This document shows positions 1-8,633 of a stretch of 64,000 bases of DNA, piece by piece. The stretch's first letter is position 1, and the number at the start of each line of letters is the position of its first letter. Location: the NCBI RefSeq assembly GCF_017983445.1, contig NZ_JAGOBJ010000009.1, positions 186,001 to 250,000 on the forward strand, written 5' to 3'. A program made the translations under genes and the position numbers. The stretch is from Halomonas sp. (GTDB lineage: Bacteria; Pseudomonadota; Gammaproteobacteria; Pseudomonadales; Halomonadaceae). The notes under the pieces were generated by a model. The model saw only the letters and a program-made list of their open reading frames with translations. It did no database searches and was not told where the DNA came from.

Positions 1-1
1 A

Positions 2-82
2 ATGGAACATTGGGGCATTACGGAAGGCCAGTGGGAAGAAGCCGTTGCTACGGCGCTTGCAGACCATGAAGCAGCCGAATAA
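2..82 (+). CDS. C-terminal tail of an unidentified protein (5' end outside window)
   Basis: An open frame runs from the first bases of the window to a TAA at 80-82 and encodes about 26 acidic residues (start ..EHWGITEGQ.., end ..DHEAAE). A good hairpin terminator follows within 30 bases, so this is more likely the end of a longer upstream gene than a complete microprotein, although an in-frame ATG lies at base 2. I do not recognise the family. Confidence 0.45.
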   Translation: MEHWGITEGQWEEAVATALADHEAAE

Positions 83-111
83 ATACGCGCTTTACTAGAC
101 TTTAAATTTAG

Positions 112-143
112 AACCGTCCGCTTCAAGCGTTGGCGGTTTTTTT
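112..143 (+). terminator. Rho-independent terminator after the upstream partial gene
   Basis: An imperfect hairpin whose outer arms are AACCG and CGGTT, with GC-rich inner pairs, is followed directly by a run of seven T. It sits 30 bases after the stop codon at 80-82 and points with that gene. Confidence 0.65.
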
Positions 144-280
144 AAATATTCTCATAAGTTATTAAAAAATATTAAAACAGTATTGGATAGGCGTTACTAA
201 CGGAATATGTGCAACCAAAACCCGTTCATTGAGTCACAGCATATAGAATCAGGGAATAATACAGGTCCAGGAGAAAGATA

Positions 281-484
281 ATGTCCATTATGATTGATGA
301 CATACTAATGCTGCCAAAAACGGATTTTGATAAACAGCTATCGGTAGGTGATGAATGTGAACATTATGGTTTAAAGGATAAGCGTGATGAGTACCATCAG
401 ATTTCACGAGACGTTATTGTGAAAGTAATTGCCGTTCATGATGACGATTACGAAGTTAAAGTTATCGATATATTGACTGAATAG
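281..484 (+). CDS. Small hypothetical protein, 67 aa
   Basis: The ORF starts with ATG at 281 after a clear purine-rich ribosome site (AGGAGA, 8-10 bases upstream) and ends at TAA 482-484. The product is acidic, with a central charged stretch (..LKDKRDEYHQ..) and a C-terminal half rich in Val, Ile and Asp that could form beta strands. There is no signal peptide, membrane segment or cysteine. It stands alone between a terminator and a convergent small gene. I do not recognise the family; the good ribosome site is the main reason to keep it. Confidence 0.55.
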   Translation: MSIMIDDILMLPKTDFDKQLSVGDECEHYGLKDKRDEYHQISRDVIVKVIAVHDDDYEVKVIDILTE

Positions 485-554
485 GCTATGGAAAGCACTG
501 GTTAGCTTTATGGAATTGCGAAATCAGTGCTTTCTTATAGTTTTATGTCCCCTC

Positions 555-737
555 CTACTCTTCTACAGTAACTTTTCGAAGCTCATCAACGCTTACCCCA
601 TCGGGTAATTCAGATTCATCTGCAGGCAGCCATATGGGCGATAAATCGCTATCCTCATGTCCATTCTTATGGGTATGGCCGGGTATACGATAAACCACTT
701 GGCCACGACGATCATCCCAGGCAAAAATGCGGTCCAT
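555..737 (-). CDS. Small hypothetical protein, 60 aa
   Basis: ATG at 737 (minus strand) is preceded by GGAGGAAAG at ideal spacing, a strong ribosome site. The product is a soluble, acidic 60-residue protein with an aromatic N-terminus (MDRIFAWDD) and a Gly/His-rich middle (..PGHTHKNGHEDSD..). No known motif was recognised. It lies 23 bases downstream of the HMCES-type gene on the same strand and is probably co-transcribed with it. Function unknown. Confidence 0.55.
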   Translation of the reverse strand: MDRIFAWDDRRGQVVYRIPGHTHKNGHEDSDLSPIWLPADESELPDGVSVDELRKVTVEE

Positions 738-760
738 ATCGCTTTCCTCCGATCAACTAA

Positions 761-1417
761 TTAAGCGGGGTTGAGTAGTTCAGCATTGCCGTTACCCGAA
801 GGTTTGTTAATACCTGGGCTAACTGGCCAATGCGTAAGCATATCAGTGTCAATATGCCGGATTACGTTACGCAGCATCTCAGGATCAGCAAACTCACGAT
901 CAAGCCATATTTCCAAGCTTTCATCATCAAGCGCTAAAGGCATTCGATCATGGACCGCTTTTATATCCCCTTGGGCCGGCTGAGTGATAATGGCACAACC
1001 AAGCTTTCCATCACTGCGCGCAGTAGAGATAGCAGCAAACCAGAGTAATTCACGATCTTCACGGCAGATAAAGTGAGGCTGTTTGGGATCCACACTCCTA
1101 TCCCACTCATACCAGCCATCTGCAGGCACTACACAACGGCTATGTGCATAAGCCTGTTTGAAATAACCCGAGATACTTACCTTTTCGATCGTTGCATTGA
1201 TGGGCTGTGGCGCTTTATCACCGGCCCAGTGCGGCTTATAACCCCACCACATCTGGTCAAGCACTGGCGAAGAAACCTCTTGTGAATACGAAATGACAGG
1301 TATAAATGTGCCGGGAGGAATGTTGTATCGAGGCACAAATTGATGGTCAGCGAGTTTAGCGCCAACTTTGGCTTTTACAGCAGCCCACCGGGTGAAAAAT
1401 GCATAACGTCCACACAT
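761..1417 (-). CDS. yedK: SRAP-family abasic-site protein (YedK/HMCES type)
   Basis: SRAP proteins bind abasic sites in single-stranded DNA and cross-link to them through a cysteine that becomes residue 1 after Met removal. The sequence starts MCGRYAFF, giving the required Cys2. It continues with the family hallmarks RYNIPPG, a WWGYKPHW segment, NATIEKV, the CVVPADGWYEWD block and a C-terminal HDRMPLAL motif. The length of 218 aa is normal. The start is set at 1417 because Cys must directly follow Met; the adjacent ATG at 1420 would bury it. The longer open frame upstream is an artefact of reading through the tRNA-Pro gene. Probable role: shielding abasic sites during replication. Confidence 0.93.
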   Translation of the reverse strand: MCGRYAFFTRWAAVKAKVGAKLADHQFVPRYNIPPGTFIPVISYSQEVSSPVLDQMWWGYKPHWAGDKAPQPINATIEKVSISGYFKQAYAHSRCVVPADGWYEWDRSVDPKQPHFICREDRELLWFAAISTARSDGKLGCAIITQPAQGDIKAVHDRMPLALDDESLEIWLDREFADPEMLRNVIRHIDTDMLTHWPVSPGINKPSGNGNAELLNPA

Positions 1418-1452
1418 CATTGCAGTGTAGCTGAAAGTATTTTGAAGGCATA

Positions 1453-1492
1453 AAAAAACGCCGCTCTGTGTAACCAGTGAGCGGCGTTTTTT
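1453..1492 (-). terminator. Terminator of tRNA-Pro (works in both directions)
   Basis: A perfect 8-bp stem (CGCCGCTC 1460-1467 with GAGCGGCG 1480-1487) is flanked by an A run on the left and a T run on the right. It starts 8 bases after the 3' end of the tRNA on the minus strand. The symmetry means it could stop transcription from either side. Confidence 0.9.
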
Positions 1493-1499
1493 ATTTAGT

Positions 1500-1576
1500 T
1501 GGTCGGAGTGACAGGATTCGAACCTGCGACCTTTGCAACCCCATTGCAACGCGCTACCAAGCTGCGCCACACTCCG
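1500..1576 (-). tRNA. tRNA-Pro, anticodon GGG
   Basis: A 77-nt cloverleaf reads on the minus strand: acceptor CGGAGTG/CACTCCG, D-arm with AGCTTGGTAGCGC, anticodon stem TTGCA/TGCAA closing the loop ATGGGGT (anticodon GGG), and T-arm GCAGG-TTCGAAT-CCTGT. The CCA end is encoded (discriminator A, then CCA). It reads the CCC (and CCU) proline codons. A sigma70-like promoter lies upstream and a strong terminator downstream, so it is a single-gene unit. Confidence 0.96.
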
Positions 1577-1610
1577 ATGCCTCGTTGGCATTTTCCTTAA
1601 GACGGTGCGT

Positions 1611-1639
1611 ATAATAGCGCTTTATCCGACAAATGAAAA
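1611..1639 (-). promoter_or_regulatory. Predicted sigma70 promoter of tRNA-Pro
   Basis: On the minus strand TTTTCA (1634-1639) is separated by exactly 17 bases from TATTAT (1611-1616). The 5' end of the tRNA is about 35 bases further on, a normal distance for a precursor leader. Inferred from sequence only. Confidence 0.6.
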
Positions 1640-1707
1640 GCTCTTTTTGCGCTTTCTTTTCAAGTATTTGCCATGACAAGGGGATCACTTGATTACACCG
1701 AGTAGGC

Positions 1708-2517
1708 TTATTGCTGATCGGCGTCTAGCAATAGCTTTTTCATCGCCTGGTATACACCGGGTGCAGTTACCAGTAATTCTTTAGGGTATAGATCAACGGG
1801 CACACCTTCAGGAACTGCCACGAGATGGCCAACAGTTGCACCGGCCTCACGCGCAATCACCCAGCCAGCGACAAAATCCCAGGGCGAAACCGTTTCGTAA
1901 TAAGCTCCTAGACGGCCGCAAGCAACATCGCATAAATCAAGCGCAGCAGCACCGTTACGCCGGACATCGCGACACTTGGCCAAGACGGCCCCTAAACGAG
2001 GCATCAACGACAGGCGTGTCTCTTTCTGATAGGGAAAACCGGTACCCACTAATGTTTCAACCAATAAACTTACCTTGCCAGCCTGGATAGGCTGCTGGTT
2101 GCAAAAAGCACCTAGCCCTTCTGCTGCGCTAAATGTTTCATTCAAGAAAGGGGCATGTACCACGCCCACTTTGCCAACGCCCTCTTCCATCCAGCCAATA
2201 GAGACAGCGACATGCTTTAAACCCTGAGCAAAATTAACCGTTCCATCAATAGGATCGACGACCCAGAGTTTTGCAACGTTGGCATCCAACGCACGCTCTG
2301 GTGCCAACTCTTCACTCAGAAGCGCCTCGCCAGGGAAGCAACTATTCAAGCGTTGCCTTATGAGTTGATCTACCGCAACGTCAACATCGGTAACCAGTTC
2401 TTCGTCAGCTTTTAAGCGCTGCGAGAACGATTGCTCTGCACGAGCCTTGCGAATGAGCTCCCCCGCCTCATGGGCGATAGAAATTGTTAACGCCAAACGC
2501 TCTTCCAATGTATACAT
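1708..2517 (-). CDS. Inositol-monophosphatase family phosphatase
   Basis: A Mg2+-dependent, Li+-sensitive-type sugar/nucleotide phosphatase of 269 aa, the normal length. The metal-binding motifs are present: the acidic pair in ..LLSEELAPE.. (around residue 68), WVVDPIDGTVNF (around 85-96), and the C-terminal WDFVAGWVIAREAGA motif. Typical substrates are inositol-1-phosphate (SuhB) or PAP (CysQ); the sequence does not let me choose. The ATG at 2517 has no strong ribosome site but the N-terminus matches the family. It is a single gene on the minus strand upstream of the tRNA. Confidence 0.88.
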   Translation of the reverse strand: MYTLEERLALTISIAHEAGELIRKARAEQSFSQRLKADEELVTDVDVAVDQLIRQRLNSCFPGEALLSEELAPERALDANVAKLWVVDPIDGTVNFAQGLKHVAVSIGWMEEGVGKVGVVHAPFLNETFSAAEGLGAFCNQQPIQAGKVSLLVETLVGTGFPYQKETRLSLMPRLGAVLAKCRDVRRNGAAALDLCDVACGRLGAYYETVSPWDFVAGWVIAREAGATVGHLVAVPEGVPVDLYPKELLVTAPGVYQAMKKLLLDADQQ

Positions 2518-2612
2518 GCTCTTTTATCCTTCAAACACTTGACCAAAATTTTAGAGCATAGTCACACACCATGACTTTTTTAAGTCACACACATGCAGTA
2601 AAAGCATCAATA

Positions 2613-3068
2613 TTAACGCAGTGCGTCCACCAGTATATCAACCACTACCCGCGTTGCTGCCTCAATCAATACAACATCGTTGCCAACATATTCCCACTCA
2701 TAGCCGGGATAGCTGGGTAATTGAGTGGCGATTGATCTGTCAAAACGCTTAGCAATGCCGGGAGGTAAGGGCCTCCCCCGTTCCAGTTGGCGCTGAATAC
2801 CCGGCGGCAAAGACTCTGTTACAGGTGCATTGAGCTCACGCAATAGGCGTATCAGCTCACGCTCATTCACACGTGGTAAATCGACATACTGATCGTTGCG
2901 CTCATTACGTGATGGGTGAGCATCTTTATGATGTTGCTGCTCATGATGCCCATTGTTATCACGCGCACCATGCGCTGGAGCGTGAGCAGGCTGCGCAAAA
3001 GCGGTATTTAGACCAAGGAGCAATCCAAAAACACCCAATAATAAGACCACATTGCTAATATGTTTCAT
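2613..3068 (-). CDS. CigR-like secreted protein
   Basis: A 151-aa protein with an N-terminal signal peptide (hydrophobic VVLLLGVFGLLLGL, cleavage probably after AFA near residue 25). A His/Glu-rich low-complexity segment (residues 27-60, several HH and HA pairs) comes next. The C-terminal domain carries the repeated LPPGI motif (..ESLPPGIQRQLERG..PLPPGIAKRF..) and YPGYEWEYVGNDVVLIE. That arrangement matches the CigR/RcnB-like family, in which Salmonella CigR is described as an anti-virulence regulator. The His-rich part suggests metal binding in the periplasm (inference). Single gene, minus strand. Confidence 0.75.
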   Translation of the reverse strand: MKHISNVVLLLGVFGLLLGLNTAFAQPAHAPAHGARDNNGHHEQQHHKDAHPSRNERNDQYVDLPRVNERELIRLLRELNAPVTESLPPGIQRQLERGRPLPPGIAKRFDRSIATQLPSYPGYEWEYVGNDVVLIEAATRVVVDILVDALR

Positions 3069-3179
3069 CGTAAGCTCTTCACCTGACGCAGAAGCCTACA
3101 GTGTAGAGAGAAAATAAGTAGACAGTGTGGAAATAAAAAGGCCTATCAAGTAAGACAGTACGCTAAAGCATGCTGGCCA

Positions 3180-3599
3180 TTAGGAGTTCTCAGAAACAAT
3201 ATTGCCAGCTTCAATGTTAATGCTGCCAGCACTGTCACCACGATGTGTCTTGATACCCTCTACGTCAACGCTAGCGCCGCTACCTATAAAAGCCGTAGTT
3301 AAGTTTTCCTTACTAACTGCCGATGCGGCAAGGTCACAAGAATTAAATTTAAAATCATTGATAGCTACGGGATTGGCTTCTTCTACTTGAGAAAGGGAGT
3401 AACTAGTCAACACCATGTTTCGATAAGAAGCCAACTCACCTTCACAGGCAGTTAATGAGGCCTTATCAAGATAATTGCCATATTGCGGTACCGCCACCGC
3501 CATCAAAACACCAATAATGGCAATCACGACCATTAACTCTATAAGCGTAAAACCACACTGAAAGCTTATGCCTCTGATATCATTAGCATATCTTTTCAT
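3180..3599 (-). CDS. pilA: Type IV pilin (major pilin precursor)
   Basis: The structural subunit of the type IV pilus, 139 aa. A 16-residue leader ends in Gly before the mature start F-TLIELMVVIAIIGVLMAVAVPQY, with Glu5 conserved; PilD cleaves after that Gly and N-methylates Phe1. The hydrophobic N-terminal helix is followed by a variable head. Two head cysteines (..TACEGE.. and ..NSCDLA..) could form the disulfide of the D-region, though they sit further from the C-terminus than usual. A GAGGATAT ribosome site precedes ATG 3599. The gene diverges from pilBCD, sharing a 225-bp AT-rich intergenic region. Confidence 0.95.
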   Translation of the reverse strand: MKRYANDIRGISFQCGFTLIELMVVIAIIGVLMAVAVPQYGNYLDKASLTACEGELASYRNMVLTSYSLSQVEEANPVAINDFKFNSCDLAASAVSKENLTTAFIGSGASVDVEGIKTHRGDSAGSINIEAGNIVSENS

Positions 3600-3824
3600 T
3601 TCATATCCTCAAAAAATTTAGGAAAGCCTATTTCCCAAGGCCACAAACTATAAGCACTCCACTATTAGCAGCCTCATCTAATCCACGAACCTAATAACAA
3701 ATAACATCAAATAAAAAACATACCAAATAAAAATTAACTTTTTTTATAAAAAGCATTGTTTTTAGCACCCTATCATAGGAATATAGTTATTATCCATTTA
3801 TATAAATTATTTGCTTGGGCCGCT

Positions 3825-5519
3825 ATGAACTCAGGACTAGCTAGTCGTTTAACCAAGAATAAGCTTTTAAGCTATGATCAGGCAGCAAAAGCAGACATAG
3901 CGTCCCAAGCATTAGACATATCGTTATTACAATATATATCTGAACAAAAACTAGTGGGTTCGATTACTTTAGCCACAGCGGCGGCTTACGAATACGGCTT
4001 GCCAGTTATTGATTTAGACGCTGTACAGCTGCAGGCCCTTCCTGAAGTCTCTATATTTCCTTCTCACCTGTTAAAATCATTCAGAGTGCTTCCTCTAGCA
4101 CTTTATAAGCGGCAATTGACCGTGGCAGTTTCTTGCCCATCCGTACTATGTCAGCTTGACGAGCTAAGATTTGCATTAGATGTCATCTATGTAGAGGGTA
4201 TTCTTGCGCCCTTCGACCAATTAGAAGCGGCACTAGATAGCTACCTCAATCACCATCGCTACGCCGCCTTAAAGAGCACAGATGACGTTATGAGCCACGC
4301 CGCTTCCATTGACGTTCAAGAAAGCGCTACGCTTGATGATGCCACGCTAAATGTCGATGATGGACCGGTCGTGGAACTGGTTAATAAAGTGATTCTGGAC
4401 GCTATTGACCGAGGCGCTTCAGATATTCATTTCGAGCCCTATGAACAACTCTATCGAATCCGGTTTCGTATTGATGGTGTGCTTATCGAAGTCGCTCAGC
4501 CGCCCAAAGCGATGCGCTACCAGATCGCTGCCCGCTTAAAAATCATGGCTCGCCTGGATATTTCTGAACGTCGCCTTCCTCAAGACGGCGCCATTAAACT
4601 GGCTCTATCAGGCGCTCGGTCGTTAGAGCTGCGTATCAACTCTCTCCCTACGGTGTATGGTGAGAAAATTGTGCTTCGCTTGCTCGACCCTGCGGCCGTG
4701 CAATTGGGAATTGACCAGCTGGGTTTTACTGACGATCAGCGAGCGCTATATGAACAGGCGCTCAAGCAACCTCAAGGCATGATCTTGGTAACCGGCCCTA
4801 CGGGCAGCGGTAAAACGGTCTCGCTGTATACGGGCATTACGCTACTTAATAAGATAGAACGCAATATTTGCACTGCGGAAGATCCTGTTGAAATCAAGGT
4901 ACCGGGCATTAATCAGGTTAATGTTCTGCCTAAAATTGGGCTGGATTTCGCTAATGCGTTACGCGCATTTCTTCGTCAAGATCCCGATGTAGTTATGGTG
5001 GGTGAAATACGCGATTTGGAAACCGCTGAAATAGCGGTGAAAGCAGCACAGACTGGCCACCTGGTACTTTCAACGGTACATACTAACTCTGCGGCACAGA
5101 CACTGACTCGGCTATCTAATATGGGCGTTTCAGCATTTAATATCGCAAGCTCTGTCAGTCTTATTATTGCTCAGCGCCTTGCCCGCAAACTGTGCAACCA
5201 CTGCAAGGAACCTGCTGACATTCCTGTCGAAGCGTTATGCAGCGAAGGCTTTATGGACGCTGATATTCAACATGCCACCTTCTATCACGCTGTAGGCTGC
5301 AAGAAATGCACACACGGCTATAAGGGGCGAATCGGTATTTATGAAGTAGTACCTGTCTCGGAATCCGTTCGCCAACTTATTATGCAAAATGCACCGGCTA
5401 TTGATATTGATCAGCAAGCTAGAAGGGAAGGATACCCAGGGCTTCGTCAGAGTGGTTTCCATTACATTACCCAAGGCATTACGAGCCTTGAGGAAATCAA
5501 TCGGATCAGCAAGGAGTAG
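3825..5519 (+). CDS. pilB: Type IV pilus assembly ATPase PilB
   Basis: The hexameric motor ATPase that drives pilus extension from the cytoplasmic face, 564 aa from ATG 3825. An N-terminal T2SSE_N domain (about residues 30-140) precedes the ATPase core. The core has Walker A GPTGSGKT, an Asp box, Walker B with DPDVVMVGEIRD and a His box (TVHTNSAAQTL). A zinc-binding tetra-cysteine set follows (CNHCKE..CKKC). An upstream in-frame TTG at 3756 would add 23 residues that do not look like the family, so ATG 3825 is preferred. pilC starts 3 bases after the stop, so the two are in one operon. Confidence 0.95.
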   Translation: MNSGLASRLTKNKLLSYDQAAKADIASQALDISLLQYISEQKLVGSITLATAAAYEYGLPVIDLDAVQLQALPEVSIFPSHLLKSFRVLPLALYKRQLTVAVSCPSVLCQLDELRFALDVIYVEGILAPFDQLEAALDSYLNHHRYAALKSTDDVMSHAASIDVQESATLDDATLNVDDGPVVELVNKVILDAIDRGASDIHFEPYEQLYRIRFRIDGVLIEVAQPPKAMRYQIAARLKIMARLDISERRLPQDGAIKLALSGARSLELRINSLPTVYGEKIVLRLLDPAAVQLGIDQLGFTDDQRALYEQALKQPQGMILVTGPTGSGKTVSLYTGITLLNKIERNICTAEDPVEIKVPGINQVNVLPKIGLDFANALRAFLRQDPDVVMVGEIRDLETAEIAVKAAQTGHLVLSTVHTNSAAQTLTRLSNMGVSAFNIASSVSLIIAQRLARKLCNHCKEPADIPVEALCSEGFMDADIQHATFYHAVGCKKCTHGYKGRIGIYEVVPVSESVRQLIMQNAPAIDIDQQARREGYPGLRQSGFHYITQGITSLEEINRISKE

Positions 5520-5522
5520 TGC

Positions 5523-6755
5523 ATGGCCCGTCATATCGCTAGGCGCAAGGCGCATTCTCCTCCGCTGCATTGCTGGAAGTGGACAGGCCTTGGACCTCAA
5601 GCACGCCTATTGAGTGGAGAAACCATTGCCCATAGCAAAGCGGATGTTATCGCTACGCTAACTAAGCAAAATATTAGTGTTCGCCGTATCCATAAAAGAA
5701 GCAGCCTGCGTAGCCATGGCCGAATAAAACCTTATGACATCATGATTTTTTCGCGCCAAATGGCAACCATGATTCAAGCAGGTATCCCTCTTCTACAAGC
5801 TTTTCGAGTAGTTGAGGAAAGTCTTAAAAAACCAGTTCTGGTCGCTACGGTTCGCACGCTATCTAAGGATGTAGCCTCTGGAACAAGCTTTTCGGATTCC
5901 TTACGACGCCATCCGCAACACTTTGATCGCTTGTTCATCAATATGGTGGATGCAGGCGAGCAGTCAGGCACCCTCGCTAAAATGCTTGAGCGGAACGCTC
6001 TCTATAAAGAGAAGGTCGAATCACTTAAAGGCCGTGTAAAAAAAGCCCTTTGGTACCCCGCTATCGTGATGCTGACAGGTATCGTTATTACTCTGCTATT
6101 ACTGGTTAAAGTAGTTCCCCAGTTTGAAAGCATGTTTCAAAGCTTCGGTGCTGAACTGCCGGCAGTTACTCAATTCACCGTTAATTTATCGGTGGTGGCT
6201 CAAGAGTACTGGCTACCCATGATAGGGCTTTTATTAGCCACTATGCTCATACTCAGATGGTTAACAAGGCGGTCCCCAACCCTTGTCTTTTACCTGCACC
6301 GTTTACTGTTACGTCTGCCTATCATCGGTAGCATCATCGATAAAGCCGCCGTCGCTCGCTTTTCTCGCACACTGGCGACAACCTTCGCCTCTGGCATTCC
6401 CTTAGTGGAGGGACTGGAAACAGCGGCGGGCGCAACAGGAAACAAAGTGTATGAAAAAGCAGTACGCCAAGCACAAACAGATGTTGCTACCGGTCAACAG
6501 CTGCATTTTTCTATGCGTATGACCAACTGCTTCCCCGCCTTGGCGATTCAGATGGTAAGTATCGGGGAAGAGGCTGGCGCGCTAGATACCATGCTTCTTC
6601 GCGTAGCTGATTATTATGAAGAACAGGTCGATAACCATGTCGATGCGCTAACGTCCTTGATGGAGCCTTTTATTATCATCGTGCTAGGAACTCTAGTTGG
6701 AGGTATCGTGGTTGCAATGTATTTACCCATATTTGAGCTGGGCAGTATTCTGTAG
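5523..6755 (+). CDS. pilC: Type IV pilus inner-membrane platform protein PilC
   Basis: An integral membrane protein that couples the pilus motors to the growing pilus, 410 aa. It contains the two T2SSF repeats (around residues 75-200 and 275-400). There are three transmembrane segments: after the first repeat (WYPAIVMLTGIVITLLLLVKVV), before the second (IGLLLATMLILRWL) and at the C-terminus (FIIIVLGTLVGGIVVAMYLPIF). The family signatures FSRQMATMIQAGIPLLQA and SIGEEAGAL are present. It lies between pilB (3-bp gap) and pilD (17-bp gap). Confidence 0.95.
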   Translation: MARHIARRKAHSPPLHCWKWTGLGPQARLLSGETIAHSKADVIATLTKQNISVRRIHKRSSLRSHGRIKPYDIMIFSRQMATMIQAGIPLLQAFRVVEESLKKPVLVATVRTLSKDVASGTSFSDSLRRHPQHFDRLFINMVDAGEQSGTLAKMLERNALYKEKVESLKGRVKKALWYPAIVMLTGIVITLLLLVKVVPQFESMFQSFGAELPAVTQFTVNLSVVAQEYWLPMIGLLLATMLILRWLTRRSPTLVFYLHRLLLRLPIIGSIIDKAAVARFSRTLATTFASGIPLVEGLETAAGATGNKVYEKAVRQAQTDVATGQQLHFSMRMTNCFPALAIQMVSIGEEAGALDTMLLRVADYYEEQVDNHVDALTSLMEPFIIIVLGTLVGGIVVAMYLPIFELGSIL

Positions 6756-6772
6756 GCTTATCAAGGAGCGTT

Positions 6773-7615
6773 ATGAGTTCGTCGGCATTAGGTATTGGCG
6801 CAGCAGTCTTTGTACTAGGGCTTTGCCTGGGAAGCTTTTTAAATGTGGTGATTACCCGTCTGCCCGTCATGTTAATGCATTACTGGCGCCATGAAGCACG
6901 GGCGGCACTCGAGCTGCCTATTGAGCCCCCTTCACGCTTTAACCTGGCCACACCAGGTTCACTATGCCCGCGCTGTGAACAACCCATTGCCTGGCACGAT
7001 AACCTTCCTCTGATAGGCTGGATAAAACGGCGTGGCCAATGTGCAAGCTGCCAAACCGATATCAGCCCACAGTATCCTCTTATAGAGCTAATGGGCGGTC
7101 TGCTTGCCTTGGCCGTTACGTTACTCCATGGGTTTAGCGTTTCAAGCCTATTTATTTATGCGGCGTGCATGACACTTCTGGCGCTCGCAGTTATCGATTT
7201 TCGAACGTACCTTCTACCCGACGTGCTAACACTGCCATTACTCTGGGCCGGCTTGCTATATCAATTATTTTTTCAGCCATTCTCACTGACTAACGCTGTA
7301 ATAGGCGCCATGGCGGGCTACCTGATACTTTGGAGTTTCTTTTGGGCATTTAAGCTGCTTACGGGTAAAGAAGGCATGGGGTATGGAGACTTCAAGCTTC
7401 TAGCCGCTTTGGGTGCTTGGCTCGGCTGGACATTTTTACCCTTGCTATTATTGCTTTCAGCTGGCCTTGGGGCAATTGTCGGCATTATTGCGCAGGCAAG
7501 CTTTCCACGCTTACGCGGCGCCCCTCTTCCTTTTGGGCCCTTCCTGGCTATTGCGGGATGGGTATGCCTGTTAGTAGGTAACGACCTAATGGCTGTCTAT
7601 CTCTCTTATCCCTAA
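6773..7615 (+). CDS. pilD: Prepilin peptidase / N-methyltransferase PilD
   Basis: A bifunctional membrane aspartyl protease that removes the prepilin leader and methylates the new N-terminus; it probably processes the PilA encoded opposite and any type II secretion pseudopilins. The 280-aa protein has the cytosolic tetra-cysteine zinc loop (CPRCEQPI..CASCQ, residues 63-96), the first catalytic Asp in AVIDFRTYLLPDVLT and the second in the GMGYGDFKLLA motif. Seven or eight hydrophobic segments are visible. ATG 6773 follows AAGGAG. It is the last gene of the pilBCD run. Confidence 0.95.
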   Translation: MSSSALGIGAAVFVLGLCLGSFLNVVITRLPVMLMHYWRHEARAALELPIEPPSRFNLATPGSLCPRCEQPIAWHDNLPLIGWIKRRGQCASCQTDISPQYPLIELMGGLLALAVTLLHGFSVSSLFIYAACMTLLALAVIDFRTYLLPDVLTLPLLWAGLLYQLFFQPFSLTNAVIGAMAGYLILWSFFWAFKLLTGKEGMGYGDFKLLAALGAWLGWTFLPLLLLLSAGLGAIVGIIAQASFPRLRGAPLPFGPFLAIAGWVCLLVGNDLMAVYLSYP

Positions 7616-7745
7616 TATTTCAACCTCGCTCTCCTTACTGGCTTATCAATCATTTTGTTATGGCCAGAATATCAATCTGAAGATACCGACTTTCCACGTA
7701 AAAGCGCGTAAAATAGACCCTCAAAGAACGTATTGAAGGGCGGCT

Positions 7746-8336
7746 ATGATTATTGGCTTAACCGGTGGTATTGGTTCAGGAAAATCAACGGTTGCACGCG
7801 CATTTGAATCGCTAGGTATTGGTTGGGTCGATGCTGACGATGTCGCCAGAGAGATAGTTGAGCCAGGTGAGCCTGCACTAAGCGCAATCATCAATTACTT
7901 TGGCCAGTGCGTTGCCAAAACAGATGGCACGCTTGATAGGGCGACGCTGCGCTCACTGATTTTCGAAGACCCATCCAAGCGTCAGTGGCTTGAAGCAGTA
8001 ACACACCCTCGAATCAGGCAGCGCCTGATTGAGCATCTGACGCGTTTATCGGGTGGCTCGCCTTACATTTTACTCGTCTCACCGCTACTTTTTGAATCAG
8101 GCCAAGATGCGTTGGTTGCCCGTTCGATCGTTGTGGATGTGCCGACCGACATGCAGCTCTCACGAACGCTCGCCCGCGACGGGGTAAGCGCCAAACAGGT
8201 TCACGCAATTCTTGCCGCTCAGCTTCCCCGTGAAGAGCGCTTAGCGAAAGCCGACGATGTGATTGATAACAGTGGTAACCATGCCTACTTGATGAAACAA
8301 GTCGAGCGCTTGGACAAAGCCTACCGTAACGGCTGA
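7746..8336 (+). CDS. coaE: Dephospho-CoA kinase
   Basis: Catalyses the final step of coenzyme A synthesis, phosphorylating the 3'-hydroxyl of dephospho-CoA. The 196-aa protein has the P-loop GLTGGIGSGKST at residues 4-15, the DADDVARE substrate motif around 32, the VSPLLFE region and a C-terminal lid (LAAQLPREERLAKADDVIDN). ATG 7746 follows GAAGGGCGG. The pilD-coaE-yacG order is common in gammaproteobacteria and supports the assignment. Confidence 0.96.
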   Translation: MIIGLTGGIGSGKSTVARAFESLGIGWVDADDVAREIVEPGEPALSAIINYFGQCVAKTDGTLDRATLRSLIFEDPSKRQWLEAVTHPRIRQRLIEHLTRLSGGSPYILLVSPLLFESGQDALVARSIVVDVPTDMQLSRTLARDGVSAKQVHAILAAQLPREERLAKADDVIDNSGNHAYLMKQVERLDKAYRNG

Positions 8337-8366
8337 TTTAATTTTTAAATTTTAGGATTTTTTGCT

Positions 8367-8600
8367 ATGTCTCACTCCGCCAATGATGCCCCGCTTGAAG
8401 TTAACTGCCCACAATGCGGCAAAACGGTTGCCTGGTCACCTGAAAGCACCTATCGACCGTTTTGCAGTAAGCGCTGTCAATTAATTGATTTTGGCGCGTG
8501 GGCAGAAGAATCTCACCGTATAGCAGGTGAATCAGCCATGGACGAAGCTGATCTGGATACCTTGCTGGCACAAGCTGATAAAGATGCGCCTCTTTCTTAA
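8367..8600 (+). CDS. yacG: DNA gyrase inhibitor YacG (zinc-ribbon protein)
   Basis: A small zinc protein (77 aa) of the family in which E. coli YacG binds GyrB and inhibits gyrase. Four zinc-ligand cysteines are visible, CPQCGK near residue 14 and [14 protein letters not shown] near 34, followed by an acidic C-terminal tail. It follows coaE by 30 bases and is probably co-transcribed with it. Confidence 0.93.
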   Translation: MSHSANDAPLEVNCPQCGKTVAWSPESTYRPFCSKRCQLIDFGAWAEESHRIAGESAMDEADLDTLLAQADKDAPLS

Positions 8601-8633
8601 CGGATGGTTGATCAGATGAGGTAAATATTAGCC

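Noticed and set aside
1418-1591. Open frame extending the YedK-like gene upstream to 1591
   Set aside because: It reads through tRNA-Pro; the resulting SVAQLGSALQWG-type sequence is a familiar tRNA translation artefact, and the family needs Cys right after Met.
1600-1630. Sequence resembling the left arm of a dif site (GGTGCGTATAA)
   Set aside because: The right arm does not match the XerD half and the motif coincides with the tRNA-Pro promoter.
3756-3824. TTG start extending PilB by 23 residues
   Set aside because: The extension has no family similarity and no better ribosome site than ATG 3825.
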